Assembly: GCA_029265715.1 (NCBI GenBank) | Contig: JAJUGZ010000038.1 | Coordinates: forward strand, 1-35,079 | DNA from: Bacteroidota bacterium | GTDB lineage: Bacteria; Bacteroidota; Bacteroidia; Bacteroidales; Prolixibacteraceae | Length of the DNA: 35,079 bases | Reading direction: 5' to 3' | Shown: positions 33,318 to 35,079 of the stretch, in pieces | Position numbering within the stretch: the stretch's first letter is position 1 | How the letters are laid out: every line of letters begins with the position of its first letter | Position numbers and translations under genes: made by a program | The notes under the pieces: generated by a model | Database searches by the model: none | Told to the model about the DNA's origin: nothing | The model's input: only the letters and a program-made list of their open reading frames with translations

Positions 33318-35079
<1,762 letters not shown>

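Overview
The window reads as chromosomal DNA of a Bacteroidota bacterium. I infer this from protein flavour (DUF6132 protein, PA14-containing GH3, Bacteroidota-style heme gene order), from the absence of clear Shine-Dalgarno sequences, and from two promoters that match the Bacteroidota consensus TTTG-N19-22-TAnnTTTG. A relative of the Prolixibacteraceae/Marinilabiliales is my best guess, but I cannot confirm genus or species. No rRNA, tRNA, CRISPR array, intact insertion sequence or phage gene was recognised.

Layout. (1) 19-1927: thiC behind a TPP riboswitch and its own promoter, minus strand. (2) 2000-16175: a nearly complete heme operon on the minus strand, in transcription order: small membrane protein, hemA, hemC, hemD, hemB, hemL, a secreted EF-hand/low-complexity protein, hemE, hemN, hemG, hemF, then about 1 kb of repeats and unassigned DNA, then hemH. 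It covers glutamyl-tRNA to protoheme by the C5 and protoporphyrin route, with both O2-independent (HemN) and O2-dependent (HemF) coproporphyrinogen oxidation. (3) 16558-18726, plus strand: a cytidylate-kinase-like protein, a bacterioferritin and a 1-Cys/Prx6-type peroxiredoxin. (4) 18847-24138: GH3 glycosidase, YkgJ-like protein, purC, phoH. (5) 24302-31455: a redox/sulfur cluster of a Crp/Fnr regulator, a thioredoxin-like protein without CxxC, a membrane-anchored thioredoxin, a CoA-disulfide-reductase with three rhodanese domains, a thioredoxin-glutaredoxin fusion, an orphan GroES-like protein, a sulfide:quinone-oxidoreductase-like flavoprotein and a DUF6132 membrane protein. (6) 31767-34712: an MFS transporter and enolase, minus strand.

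Two things stand out beyond the genes. First, a repeat family (here R1) of about 135 bp, each unit with a 14-bp near-perfect stem and a conserved tail, sits in one orientation upstream of hemH, the MFS gene and eno. It runs right up to the ATG of the MFS gene and eno, and the hemH and eno arrays share the same unit order although they lie 31 kb apart. Second, a Crp/Fnr-like dyad lies upstream of hemA and upstream of the crp/fnr gene with the same 20-nt spacing to a -7-like element. This suggests that the redox-cluster regulator also controls heme synthesis. A second hairpin repeat family (R2) lies on the 3' side of several genes, and one copy overlaps the enolase stop codon.
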